From the NCBI GenBank assembly GCA_014240165.1, contig JAAZXM010000020.1, positions 1 to 58,604 of the forward strand: a DNA stretch of 58,604 nucleotides, given 5' to 3'. The notes below the pieces were generated by a model. That model saw nothing but the letters and a program-made list of their open reading frames with translations, did not search any database and was not told the DNA's origin. The translations under genes and the position numbers were made by a program. Positions 9,322-16,262 of this stretch are shown one piece after another (within the stretch, counting starts at the first letter, position 1; each line of letters opens with the position of its first letter). This stretch comes from Myxococcales bacterium (GTDB lineage Bacteria > Myxococcota_A > UBA9160 > UBA4427).

Positions 9322-10283
9322 GCGAGTTTCGCGCCGAATTCGGCTTCGAAGCGCGAAGCGATGCCATCGAAGTCCAGTGAAATGGATTGGGGTCCTGCCT
9401 CGGCCACCTTCAGCGCGCCCATCAAGCTGCCCAGCCGGGCGCCCGTCCCCAACGAATGGCCGTGGGCCAGCGCAAAAAGCAGGCCCGAACGATAGGCGTC
9501 GCCACAGCCCGTGGGGTCGACAACCCTCTCCGCCTTCACCGAGGGGATCTCCTCTCGATCCACTTCGATTTCGAAGCCCACCGGCTGCGCTCCTCGGCGC
9601 ACGATGGAACCCTCGCCGCCCCGCGTCACCACCAGGGCGCCCACCCGCTCGCTTATGGCGTCTTCCCCCAGGCCCGTCTTCTCCTGAGTCAGGAGCCACT
9701 CGTAATCGTTCGCGATGAAGATCGCTGCGCCGTCGATGAGGCTCAAGAGTTCATCCCCGTCGAAGGTCGGCAACTGCTGCCCGGGGTCGATCACGCTCGG
9801 GACCCCCCGTTCTTTCAGTTCCGTCGCGTATTCCACCATTGCCTGCTTGCCGTTGGGGGAGACGATGCCCAGATTGAGTTCCTCGTCGATATCGGAAATG
9901 CGCGCCTCGTGGGCGCGATCCATGGCCCCGGGATGAAAGACAATGAGCTGGTTGCTGTCGAGGTCCGTGGTGATGAAACATTGAGCGGTAAAAGCATCGT
10001 CCAGCACGCGGAGATGATCCCGGCGCAAGCCATGGGCATCCATCCATTCCGCGTAGGCCCCCAGGTCGCTCCCCACTGTTGCGAGCAAAACCGGGTCCTC
10101 GCCCAGCAGCCGCAGGTTGAAGGCGATGTTGGCCCCGGTGCCGCCCCACCGCTTCTCGAGGCTGGGAACCAGGAAGGCCACGTTCAAGCGGTGGATCTGG
10201 TCAGCCAAGACGTGGTTTTTGAAAGAGTCCTCGAAGACCATGATGTGATCGATGGCGACGGAGCCCGTAACCAGAACCGACAT
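9318..10283 (-). CDS. PfkB-family carbohydrate/nucleoside kinase (adenosine kinase-like)
   Basis: This ribokinase-superfamily enzyme has 321 aa. It has the Gly-rich substrate region WGGTGANIAFNLRLLG near residues 46-61 (PfkB signature 1-like). The anion-hole/catalytic signature DPTGCGDAYRSGLLF lies near residue 245, with the catalytic Asp in GCGDA. The overall layout resembles adenosine-kinase-like PfkB proteins of Proteobacteria, but the phosphate acceptor cannot be fixed from sequence. It is the first gene of the leftward operon and overlaps the antiporter by 4 nt. AAAGGAG lies upstream of the ATG at a rather long spacing. It is divergent from metF across a 100-nt gap. Confidence 0.88.
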   Translation of the reverse strand: MSVLVTGSVAIDHIMVFEDSFKNHVLADQIHRLNVAFLVPSLEKRWGGTGANIAFNLRLLGEDPVLLATVGSDLGAYAEWMDAHGLRRDHLRVLDDAFTAQCFITTDLDSNQLIVFHPGAMDRAHEARISDIDEELNLGIVSPNGKQAMVEYATELKERGVPSVIDPGQQLPTFDGDELLSLIDGAAIFIANDYEWLLTQEKTGLGEDAISERVGALVVTRGGEGSIVRRGAQPVGFEIEVDREEIPSVKAERVVDPTGCGDAYRSGLLFALAHGHSLGTGARLGSLMGALKVAEAGPQSISLDFDGIASRFEAEFGAKLA

Positions 10284-10383
10284 GAATTAAGACTTGCTCC
10301 TTTGAATGGATTGACCCCGGGTTCGATGTAGCCAGCGCCGCCCGCCCCGGGCGCCGACCCGGACAGACGGGTAGACTTGGCCC

Positions 10384-11262
10384 ATGAATATCGGGGATCT
10401 CTACCGCCGTGGCGAGCCGGTCATCTCGTTCGAATTCTTCACTCCGAAGACCGACCGCGGCTACCAGAGCTTGTTTGAGACCATAGGCGAATTGAAAGCG
10501 CTGGCCCCGGGTTTCGTCTCGGTCACCATGGGGGCCGGCGGGTCGACCCGCGGCCCCACCGTGGAGCTCGTCATCCGCATCGAGCAGGAACTGGGAGTCA
10601 CCGCCATGGCCCACCTGCCCTGCCTGGGTTCCGAACGGGGCGAGATTGTCCAGATATTGGACGATCTCGAGCGGGGCGGGATCGAAAATGTCCTGGCCCT
10701 GCGCGGCGATCCGCCCCGGGACGCAAAGGATTTCCGCCATCCCGAGGACGGTTTCGACTATGCGAACGAATTGACGGCGTTCATCGCCGAACGCGGGGGG
10801 TTCAGCATCGGCGGTGGCTGCCATCCGGAAAAACACCCCGAGGCCCCCAGCCCGGAGGACGATCTGCTCCAGCTGAAACGAAAGGTCGATGCGGGCTCGC
10901 AATTCCTCTTGAGCCAACTCTTCTTCGACAATGCGAAATTCTTCGATTTTGTGGGCCGGGCCCAGGCGGCGGGCATCCAGGTCCCCATCGTTCCCGGCGT
11001 CATGCCCGTCACCAGCGTGAACAGCATCCGGCGCATGACCGCCCTGGGCGGAGGCACGATTCCCGCCGAACTCGATGCCGAACTCAGGCGCGTAGACAAC
11101 GACGACGCGGCCACCCTCGAGGTGGGAATCGAGTGGGCCACGCTGCAATGCCGAGAACTGATCGATCGAGGCGTCCCGGGGATTCACTTCTACACGCTCA
11201 ACCGATCCTCGGCGAGCCAGAGAATCCACCGTGCCCTGCGGGAAGCCGGGCTGGTGGCATGA
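10384..11262 (+). CDS. metF: Methylenetetrahydrofolate reductase
   Basis: This FAD-dependent TIM-barrel enzyme (292 aa) reduces 5,10-methylene-THF to 5-methyl-THF for methionine synthesis. Family features include FEFFTPKT near residues 19-26 (catalytic Glu region), VTMGAGGSTR, the conserved ALRGDPP near 107-113, and SQLFFDNAKFFDFV. The product is the usual bacterial MetF length. The stop overlaps the purN start (ATGA), so the two folate-dependent genes are translationally coupled. I see no SAM riboswitch in the 100-nt upstream gap. Confidence 0.95.
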   Translation: MNIGDLYRRGEPVISFEFFTPKTDRGYQSLFETIGELKALAPGFVSVTMGAGGSTRGPTVELVIRIEQELGVTAMAHLPCLGSERGEIVQILDDLERGGIENVLALRGDPPRDAKDFRHPEDGFDYANELTAFIAERGGFSIGGGCHPEKHPEAPSPEDDLLQLKRKVDAGSQFLLSQLFFDNAKFFDFVGRAQAAGIQVPIVPGVMPVTSVNSIRRMTALGGGTIPAELDAELRRVDNDDAATLEVGIEWATLQCRELIDRGVPGIHFYTLNRSSASQRIHRALREAGLVA

Positions 11263-11903
11263 CGGGAGAGCGCAAGGCACCGCGCATAGCGGTTCTGCTC
11301 TCAGGTAACGGAACCAGCCTGGAAAACCTGCTCGAGCACATCGAATCCGGCGATGTTCCGGGCGAGGTGGGGGTTGTCATCTCGAGCCGGGCCGACGCCT
11401 ACGGGCTGGAACGAGCACGCCGCCGCGGGATTCCCGCCGAGGTGGTGGCCCGCCGGGATTACCCCGATCTGGATGCCTTCAACGATGCCCTGCACGCTGC
11501 CCTGGAGCCCCACGCGGTGGATCTCGTGGCGCTGCTCGGCTTCCTCTCCCTTTTTCAACTCCGCGGCCGTTACGAGGGCCGGGCCCTGAACGTGCACCCG
11601 GCGCTGATCCCGGCCTTTTCGGGCACGGGCTTCTACGGCAGCCGGGTCCACGAGGCCGTACTGGCCGCCGGCGTCAAGCTCTCAGGAGCCACGGTTCACT
11701 TCATCGACGAAGAGTACGATCACGGGCCCATCCTGCTCCAGGAGGCCGTGCCCGTAGAGGCCGACGATACCCCCGACACCCTCGCCGCCCGGGTGGTCGC
11801 CGCCGAGCGGCGCCTGGTCCCCCAGGCGATTCGGCTGATCGCCGAGGGAAGGGTCGAGATCAAGGATGGGCGAACGCGCATCCTGCCCCCCACATCGCCC
11901 TGA
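11259..11903 (+). CDS. purN: Phosphoribosylglycinamide formyltransferase
   Basis: This GAR transformylase (about 214 aa) performs the third step of purine synthesis using 10-formyl-THF. The nucleotide-binding start is RIAVLLSGNGTSLENLL. The active-site region includes NVHPALIPAFSGTGFYG (His of the HxSLLP-like loop) and the late motif GATVHFIDEEYDHGPIL with the catalytic Asp. The ATG at 11259 overlaps the metF stop, which fixes the start. The two genes together supply and consume one-carbon folates. Confidence 0.95.
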   Translation: MTGERKAPRIAVLLSGNGTSLENLLEHIESGDVPGEVGVVISSRADAYGLERARRRGIPAEVVARRDYPDLDAFNDALHAALEPHAVDLVALLGFLSLFQLRGRYEGRALNVHPALIPAFSGTGFYGSRVHEAVLAAGVKLSGATVHFIDEEYDHGPILLQEAVPVEADDTPDTLAARVVAAERRLVPQAIRLIAEGRVEIKDGRTRILPPTSP

Positions 11904-11928
11904 CGCCTTCTCGAATGACCCCTTGATC

Positions 11929-11951
11929 AAAGGCGAATAAAAGGCGAAAGT
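11929..11951. promoter_or_regulatory. Candidate damage-response operator before imuA
   Basis: The core GGCGAATAAAAGGCGAAAG, flanked by AAA and T, is a direct repeat of GGCGAA with an 11-bp period. It ends 6 nt before the imuA ATG. The same 23-bp element with one substitution sits at exactly the same distance before dnaE2 (16234-16256). It is unlike the LexA boxes I know from E. coli (CTG-N10-CAG) or Bacillus. Its 11-bp direct-repeat period does recall the alphaproteobacterial GTTC-N7-GTTC box. No conventional ribosome-binding site fits between it and the ATG, so repressor binding would also cover the translation start region. Confidence 0.75.
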
Positions 11952-11957
11952 AGAGCG

Positions 11958-12776
11958 ATGCCCGCTGGTCCCCTGACCGCCCGCCATCGCAGCGCCCAAA
12001 CGCCCGCCCCCGAATCGACGGCCCCAACACCCCGCAACCGCATCGAGGCTCTGCTCGGTGATCTCGGTGCCCAACTGCAATCGGGCGTAGCGCTCCGCGA
12101 TTCTGGGGAGAACCCGGACGCTCCCCAACGCCACCCCAGCGGGCTCGACGTCATCGACGAACTTCTGGGGGGTGGTTTCCCGCGCGGCGATCTCAGTGAA
12201 ATCACGGGGCCGGCGTCCTCGGGACGCACCTCGCTGCTATTCGCCCTGCTGGCACAGACCACCACCGGCGGAGGCCACCACCCGGGCGAACTCGCCGCCG
12301 TGGTCGACCCCAGCGATGCCTTCGATCCTCCCTCGGCCCAGGCCGCAGGGATCGACTTGCGCCGGGTGCTTTGGGCTCGGGTCGGCGCCTGGCGCGAAGC
12401 CATGCGATGCACCGAGCGCCTGCTCGAAACCGAGGGTCTGCCTTTCGTGATCCTGGATCTCGCCCCGAGTACCCCGACCTCGGCACGTCCCCCAGGCGAA
12501 CCCGAAATTCCCGCCTCTGCCTGGACCCGACTGGCCAGGCGCGCGGCCACCACGCGAACTGCCCTGGTGGTGCTCAGCCATCAGCGCCAGGCGGGAAGCG
12601 AAGCCCGAATCGTCCTGGAGTTGCAACCCACCCGGCCTCTCTTCGGGGGGGTGCCTCGCCTGCTCGAAGAAATCGAAACCCGGGCCGTACTGGTTCGCCA
12701 CCGGGGCGGAGCCAGCGGTGGTTCCACTCTCGTCCGAATGGGCAGCCCCCCCGGCAAGCGGGCGGCCAACGGCTAA
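11958..12776 (+). CDS. imuA: ImuA-like RecA-related mutasome protein
   Basis: This protein of 272 aa is related to the RecA core. ImuA works with ImuB and DnaE2 in damage-induced mutagenic translesion synthesis. After a Pro/Ala-rich N-terminus, SGLDVIDELLGGGFPRGDLSEITG leads into the P-loop. The P-loop reads GPASSGRTSLLF near residues 77-88, with Arg where RecA has Lys (GPESSGKT). A Walker-B-like hydrophobic strand (LPFVILDLAPS) and ALVVLSHQRQAG follow. It lies 29 nt before imuB and behind the candidate operator at 11929-11951. The weak P-loop suggests structural rather than full ATPase function. Confidence 0.85.
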   Translation: MPAGPLTARHRSAQTPAPESTAPTPRNRIEALLGDLGAQLQSGVALRDSGENPDAPQRHPSGLDVIDELLGGGFPRGDLSEITGPASSGRTSLLFALLAQTTTGGGHHPGELAAVVDPSDAFDPPSAQAAGIDLRRVLWARVGAWREAMRCTERLLETEGLPFVILDLAPSTPTSARPPGEPEIPASAWTRLARRAATTRTALVVLSHQRQAGSEARIVLELQPTRPLFGGVPRLLEEIETRAVLVRHRGGASGGSTLVRMGSPPGKRAANG

Positions 12777-12805
12777 AACTCCAAAACAAAGCGGTCCAAA
12801 GCGAC

Positions 12806-14416
12806 ATGTCCCCCCGAATCGCCTGCCTGCTGGTGCCCGACCTTCCCCTGCGCGCCGAACTCCGGGCCTATCCCGAAAGCACATCCGCGCCCCTGGCCGT
12901 GGCCTCCGGGCCCGGAGCCCAGGCCGATATCATCGCGGCCTCCCCCGCCGCCCGATCAGCCGGGGTTCGCATCGCCCATTCCATCGCCCAGGCCCGGGCC
13001 GCCTGCCCGAATCTCCAAGTGCGTATCGCCTCGCCGGCCCTCGAACAGGCCGCCCGGGCAACCCTGATGGATATCGCTCTCTCCCTTTCGCCCCGAGCCG
13101 AAATTTCGCCGCGCACATCCGGTCTCTTCTTTGCCGAGGCCAGCGTCTTCCTCGATGCATCGGGCATCGAGGGACTCTTTCACTCCGAGACGGGCTTTGC
13201 CTCGGCACTCCTGGCCCGGGCCGAAAAACAGGGCCTGCCCGGTGTGGTGGGCATCGCCTCTTCTCGCTGCGTTGCGCTCCTGGTCGCCCGTCAGCGAATG
13301 CGCGGAGGATCCCCGATTCACTGCCTCCTCCCCCAAGAGGAACGCGCCTTCCTGGCTCCCCTTTCCCTGGATCTCTTCGATCCCGATGACGCCCTCGCCC
13401 AGGCGCTCACCCGGCTGGGCATCCACACCGTGCGCGACCTGCTTCGGCTCCCCCGGCGCGGGCTCGCCCAACGACTCGGGCCCGGCGCCCTGGCACTCGT
13501 TGCCCGGGCCCGGGGCGAGGATCCGGGCTCCGCACTGCCCGAGCCCACCCCGACCCGAATCCAGGAATCCATCGACCTGGAAGCGCCCATCGATCACCTC
13601 GAACCCCTGGGCTTCGTTTTGCGGGGTCTGCTTTCCCGGCTCTCCGAACGACTCGCCCTGCGCGGCCTCGCCTGCGATGCCCTCGAACTGCAATTGGGGC
13701 TCGAAGGGGGAGCCCGGGATGCGCGGCGTATCGGGCTGGCCGCCCCCACCCTCGACCTCCGCGTTCTCTTGCGCATCGTCACCCTCGCCCTGGCCGAGCA
13801 ACCACCCCGGGCCCCCATCGAATATGTCGCCCTGGGGAGCCAGGGTGTCCCTGCACCCAGCGATCAACTCGATCTCTTCCTCCCTCGTGGCCCGGATCCC
13901 GCTGCCCTTGGCCGTACCCTGAGCGAACTCGAATCCCTTTGCGGCGAGGGGCGTGTGGGCTCGCCCGAAGTGGCCGATCACCACAACCCCCTTGGCTTTG
14001 GATTGGGGCCCTTCACGCCTCCCCCGGCCACCCCCCGCCCAGCACCCCCACTCCCCGCTCCCGCGCCATCGCCTGCACCCTCGTCTACACCCTCGCCTGC
14101 ACCCTCGTCTGCACCCTCGTCTGCACCCTCGCCTACACCCCCGCCTGCACCCTCGCCGGCGCTCCGCGCGCTGCGCCCGCCCTCCCGGGCCGAGGTTCGC
14201 CTGATCGGGGGCAAGCCCGCCTTCGTCCGCAGTGCGGCGGCCCGGGGCGATGTGGTGATGGTGGCGGGGCCTTGGCGAACCACCGGCTATTGGTGGTCCG
14301 AGGACGAACGGTTCGCCTTCGATCATTTCGATATCCAGACGAGCGATGGCACCGTGGCCCGACTCTGTTTCGACTGGATGAAACGCAGTTGGCTGATCGA
14401 CGGAATCTACGACTGA
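12806..14416 (+). CDS. imuB: ImuB, catalytically inactive Y-family polymerase homologue
   Basis: This protein (536 aa) shows the Y-family fold without the catalytic acids. The first motif reads CLLVPDLPLRAEL where active polymerases have DMDAFYASVE. The second reads GLFFAEASVFLDASG in place of SLDEAFIDLT. ImuB acts as the adaptor that links DnaE2, ImuA and the sliding clamp; QLDLFLPR near residue 350 resembles a beta-clamp-binding motif. A Pro/Ala/Ser-rich linker built from 12-bp DNA repeats precedes a conserved C-terminal domain (RLIGGKPAFVRSAA ... WWSEDERFAFDHFDIQ). It is followed after 1 nt by the end of convergent dinB. Confidence 0.9.
   Translation: MSPRIACLLVPDLPLRAELRAYPESTSAPLAVASGPGAQADIIAASPAARSAGVRIAHSIAQARAACPNLQVRIASPALEQAARATLMDIALSLSPRAEISPRTSGLFFAEASVFLDASGIEGLFHSETGFASALLARAEKQGLPGVVGIASSRCVALLVARQRMRGGSPIHCLLPQEERAFLAPLSLDLFDPDDALAQALTRLGIHTVRDLLRLPRRGLAQRLGPGALALVARARGEDPGSALPEPTPTRIQESIDLEAPIDHLEPLGFVLRGLLSRLSERLALRGLACDALELQLGLEGGARDARRIGLAAPTLDLRVLLRIVTLALAEQPPRAPIEYVALGSQGVPAPSDQLDLFLPRGPDPAALGRTLSELESLCGEGRVGSPEVADHHNPLGFGLGPFTPPPATPRPAPPLPAPAPSPAPSSTPSPAPSSAPSSAPSPTPPPAPSPALRALRPPSRAEVRLIGGKPAFVRSAAARGDVVMVAGPWRTTGYWWSEDERFAFDHFDIQTSDGTVARLCFDWMKRSWLIDGIYD
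14076..14159 (+). repeat. 12-bp tandem repeat inside imuB
   Basis: Seven consecutive copies of a CACCCTCGYCTR unit are present, with minor drift in the last two. The unit length is a multiple of three, so copy changes keep the reading frame and only lengthen or shorten the APSS/TPSP-type linker of ImuB. Confidence 0.9.
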
Positions 14417-14417
14417 G

Positions 14418-15704
14418 TCAGCGCTCCTCGCCCGGCTCCTCGCCCCGCTTGATCTGGAGCGAAAGCCCCGCCCGATCCGCCCTCCCCTGGCTGGCGCGCA
14501 CCACCGTGCCCGTACCGAAGCGCGCCTCGAGTTGATCCAAGGCGCGGTTCAAGGCGGCGCGCTCCTCGCTCCCCTGGGCTTCCCCGGCGCCGTCGGCAAA
14601 GAGCGAGAGCTGGGCCCCGCCCGATTCCTCCATGCCCGAGACCCCCACGCCAATCAAACGCACCGGCTCCTCGGGGCCGCTTTCGGCCAACAGTCGCCGA
14701 GCCTCCTGGGCGATCACCCCGCCGTCATCGGTGGCCTCGAAGAGCGTGGTCTGGCGGGTATGCAACGGATAACCCCGGGGTCCGGCGCTTCGGCGCCGGG
14801 CCTCTCGCCATTTGAGCACCACCGTCCGACCCCGCACGCCGTCGTTGCGCAGGCGCCGGGCCACGGAATCCGCGTGGGTCAGGATCGTCGCGGCGAGCAA
14901 CGCGCGATCGTCCACGTCGTCGCGAAAGGTATTTTCCTCGCTATAGGAAAGCGCAGCCCCCGACGACTCCACTTCGCGTAAATCCTCGCCCCGAGCCAGG
15001 CGGGCCATCCCCAGTCCCCAATTCCCGAAGAGTTGCTCGATCACCTGCGGATCCGCCCGGGCAAGATCGTCCAGGGTATGCATCCCATGGGCCACCAGGC
15101 GCCGCTCCGCCACCGGGCCCACGCCCCAGATCCGGCGCACCGGGAGGGGCGCGAGGAAGCGGGCGACTTCACCGGGCTCCACTTCCAACAGGCCATCGGG
15201 CTTGGCCGCGGCGCTCGCGATCTTGGCCACCATCTTGACCGGGGCGATCCCCACGGAAACGGCCAAATCCGTTTCCTCGCGAACCCGGGCGCGAAGCCGA
15301 GCGCCAATATCGGCCGGGGCGCCCAGGAGCCGGCGCGTCCCCGTCAGGTCAATGAAGGCCTCATCCAGAGAGAGTCCCTCCACCTCGGGAGAGAACTCGC
15401 CAAAGACGGCAAAGATGCGCCGGGATTCCCGGCCGTATTTGCGGGGATCGCCGCGCAGGAAGATGAGTTCGGGACACAGGCGCCGCGCCTCGAAACTCGG
15501 CATCGCCGAGCGGACCCCGAAGCGGCGGGCCTCGTAGCTCGCTGCCGCAACGACCCCTCGCGGACCATCGCCTCCCACCGCCACCGGTCGACCGCGAAGC
15601 TGGGGATCATCACGCTGCTCCACGGACGCATAGAAGGCGTCCATATCGGCGTGCAGGATACAGCGCGGCGAAGCGGAAGCATTCGCATCGGAAGGCGAAC
15701 TCAC
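14418..15704 (-). CDS. dinB: DNA polymerase IV (DinB), Y-family
   Basis: This is a translesion DNA polymerase of 428 aa. Unlike the neighbouring ImuB, it keeps the catalytic carboxylates: ILHADMDAFYASVEQRDDP near residue 17 and GLSLDEAFIDLTGT near residue 105. Helix-hairpin-helix (RIWGVGPVAERRLVAHG) and little-finger regions follow. The C-terminus includes GGAQLSLFADG, a plausible beta-clamp-binding motif. The start is GTG 15704, preceded very closely by GGAGGC. It is transcribed leftward, 67 nt behind the receiver gene, and converges on imuB with a 1-nt gap. No copy of the imuA/dnaE2 operator lies upstream. Confidence 0.94.
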   Translation of the reverse strand: MSSPSDANASASPRCILHADMDAFYASVEQRDDPQLRGRPVAVGGDGPRGVVAAASYEARRFGVRSAMPSFEARRLCPELIFLRGDPRKYGRESRRIFAVFGEFSPEVEGLSLDEAFIDLTGTRRLLGAPADIGARLRARVREETDLAVSVGIAPVKMVAKIASAAAKPDGLLEVEPGEVARFLAPLPVRRIWGVGPVAERRLVAHGMHTLDDLARADPQVIEQLFGNWGLGMARLARGEDLREVESSGAALSYSEENTFRDDVDDRALLAATILTHADSVARRLRNDGVRGRTVVLKWREARRRSAGPRGYPLHTRQTTLFEATDDGGVIAQEARRLLAESGPEEPVRLIGVGVSGMEESGGAQLSLFADGAGEAQGSEERAALNRALDQLEARFGTGTVVRASQGRADRAGLSLQIKRGEEPGEER

Positions 15705-15771
15705 GCCTCCAGTCTAACTCCCCGGAGACCTCCCGAGGGACCGCGCCCGGATCCAGCCCTTGAGCGAAACT

Positions 15772-16146
15772 TCAGGGCGAAGCCGAAGCCGCCTGGGCGA
15801 TCACTTCGAGAACCTTGTCGGGGTGGAAGGGCTTGCGGAGGAACCCGCCCTGGGTGCCGTCGACGCGCTGGCTCAGGTCATCGCTGATCTGATCGCCGCT
15901 GATCAGCAAGAACGGAAGCTCGGGTCGGCGCCCCAGAACCGCGTCGAGCACCTCTTCGCCGCCCCGGGGAGGCAGCACGACATCGAGCAGCAGGATATCG
16001 ATGGCGTCCGCGTGTTCGGCCAGGAGTTCCTGCGCCCGATCGCCATCCTCGGCGGTAATCACGGTATGGCCTGCCCGGGTCAGCACCCGGGTCAGCAGCC
16101 GCAAAATCTGGCCCTCATCATCCACAAGAAAGACTGTCAGACCCAT
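15772..16146 (-). CDS. Single-domain response regulator (CheY-like receiver)
   Basis: This stand-alone receiver has 124 aa. It has the acidic pair in FLVDDEGQI near residue 10, the phosphoacceptor Asp in DILLLDVVLPPRGG near 54, Ser in FLLISGDQ near 83, and the conserved Lys in GFLRKPFHPDKV near 105. It has no output domain, so it acts by protein contacts or in a phosphorelay. The ATG at 16146 matches the receiver N-terminus exactly. It lies upstream of dinB in the same direction with a 67-nt gap and is divergent from dnaE2, which raises the possibility that it is linked to the DNA damage genes. Confidence 0.9.
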   Translation of the reverse strand: MGLTVFLVDDEGQILRLLTRVLTRAGHTVITAEDGDRAQELLAEHADAIDILLLDVVLPPRGGEEVLDAVLGRRPELPFLLISGDQISDDLSQRVDGTQGGFLRKPFHPDKVLEVIAQAASASP

Positions 16147-16160
16147 CGAGTGCGAGGATA

Positions 16161-16204
16161 ACGGATGCGTAACCCATAGCTGGCTTTTCAGGGTTGGTAT
16201 CCGT
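16161..16204. promoter_or_regulatory. Interrupted inverted repeat in the receiver/dnaE2 divergent gap
   Basis: ACGGAT (16161-16166) pairs with ATCCGT (16199-16204), and AACCC (16171-16175) pairs with GGGTT (16191-16195). Together they form a long imperfect dyad centred between the receiver gene start (16146) and the candidate operator before dnaE2 (16234). It could be a binding site for a regulator of the receiver-dinB unit or a transcript hairpin. Confidence 0.45.
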
Positions 16205-16233
16205 CTGAGCAGAGCGAACACGAGGCCTGGCAA

Positions 16234-16256
16234 AAAGGCGAATAAAAGACGAAAGT
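16234..16256. promoter_or_regulatory. Candidate damage-response operator before dnaE2
   Basis: This is the second copy of the imuA element, with core GGCGAATAAAAGACGAAAG and the same AAA and T flanks. Only one of 23 positions differs from 11929-11951, while the surrounding sequence is unrelated. It ends 6 nt before the GTG start of dnaE2, exactly as at imuA. Conservation of both sequence and spacing at two separated genes of one pathway points to a shared regulator. Confidence 0.75.
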
Positions 16257-16262
16257 CTACTC

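Noticed and set aside
10284..10383. SAM riboswitch before metF
   Set aside because: Only 100 nt separate the divergent starts, and no conserved stems or terminator could be drawn.
14076..14159. Tandem repeats that could suggest a CRISPR array
   Set aside because: Units of 12 bp follow each other without spacers and translate in frame inside imuB; no cas genes are present.
15705..15771. Third copy of the imuA/dnaE2 operator before dinB
   Set aside because: GCGAA occurs twice near 15773-15790 but with a 13-bp period, without the AT-rich spacer, and inside the end of the receiver gene.
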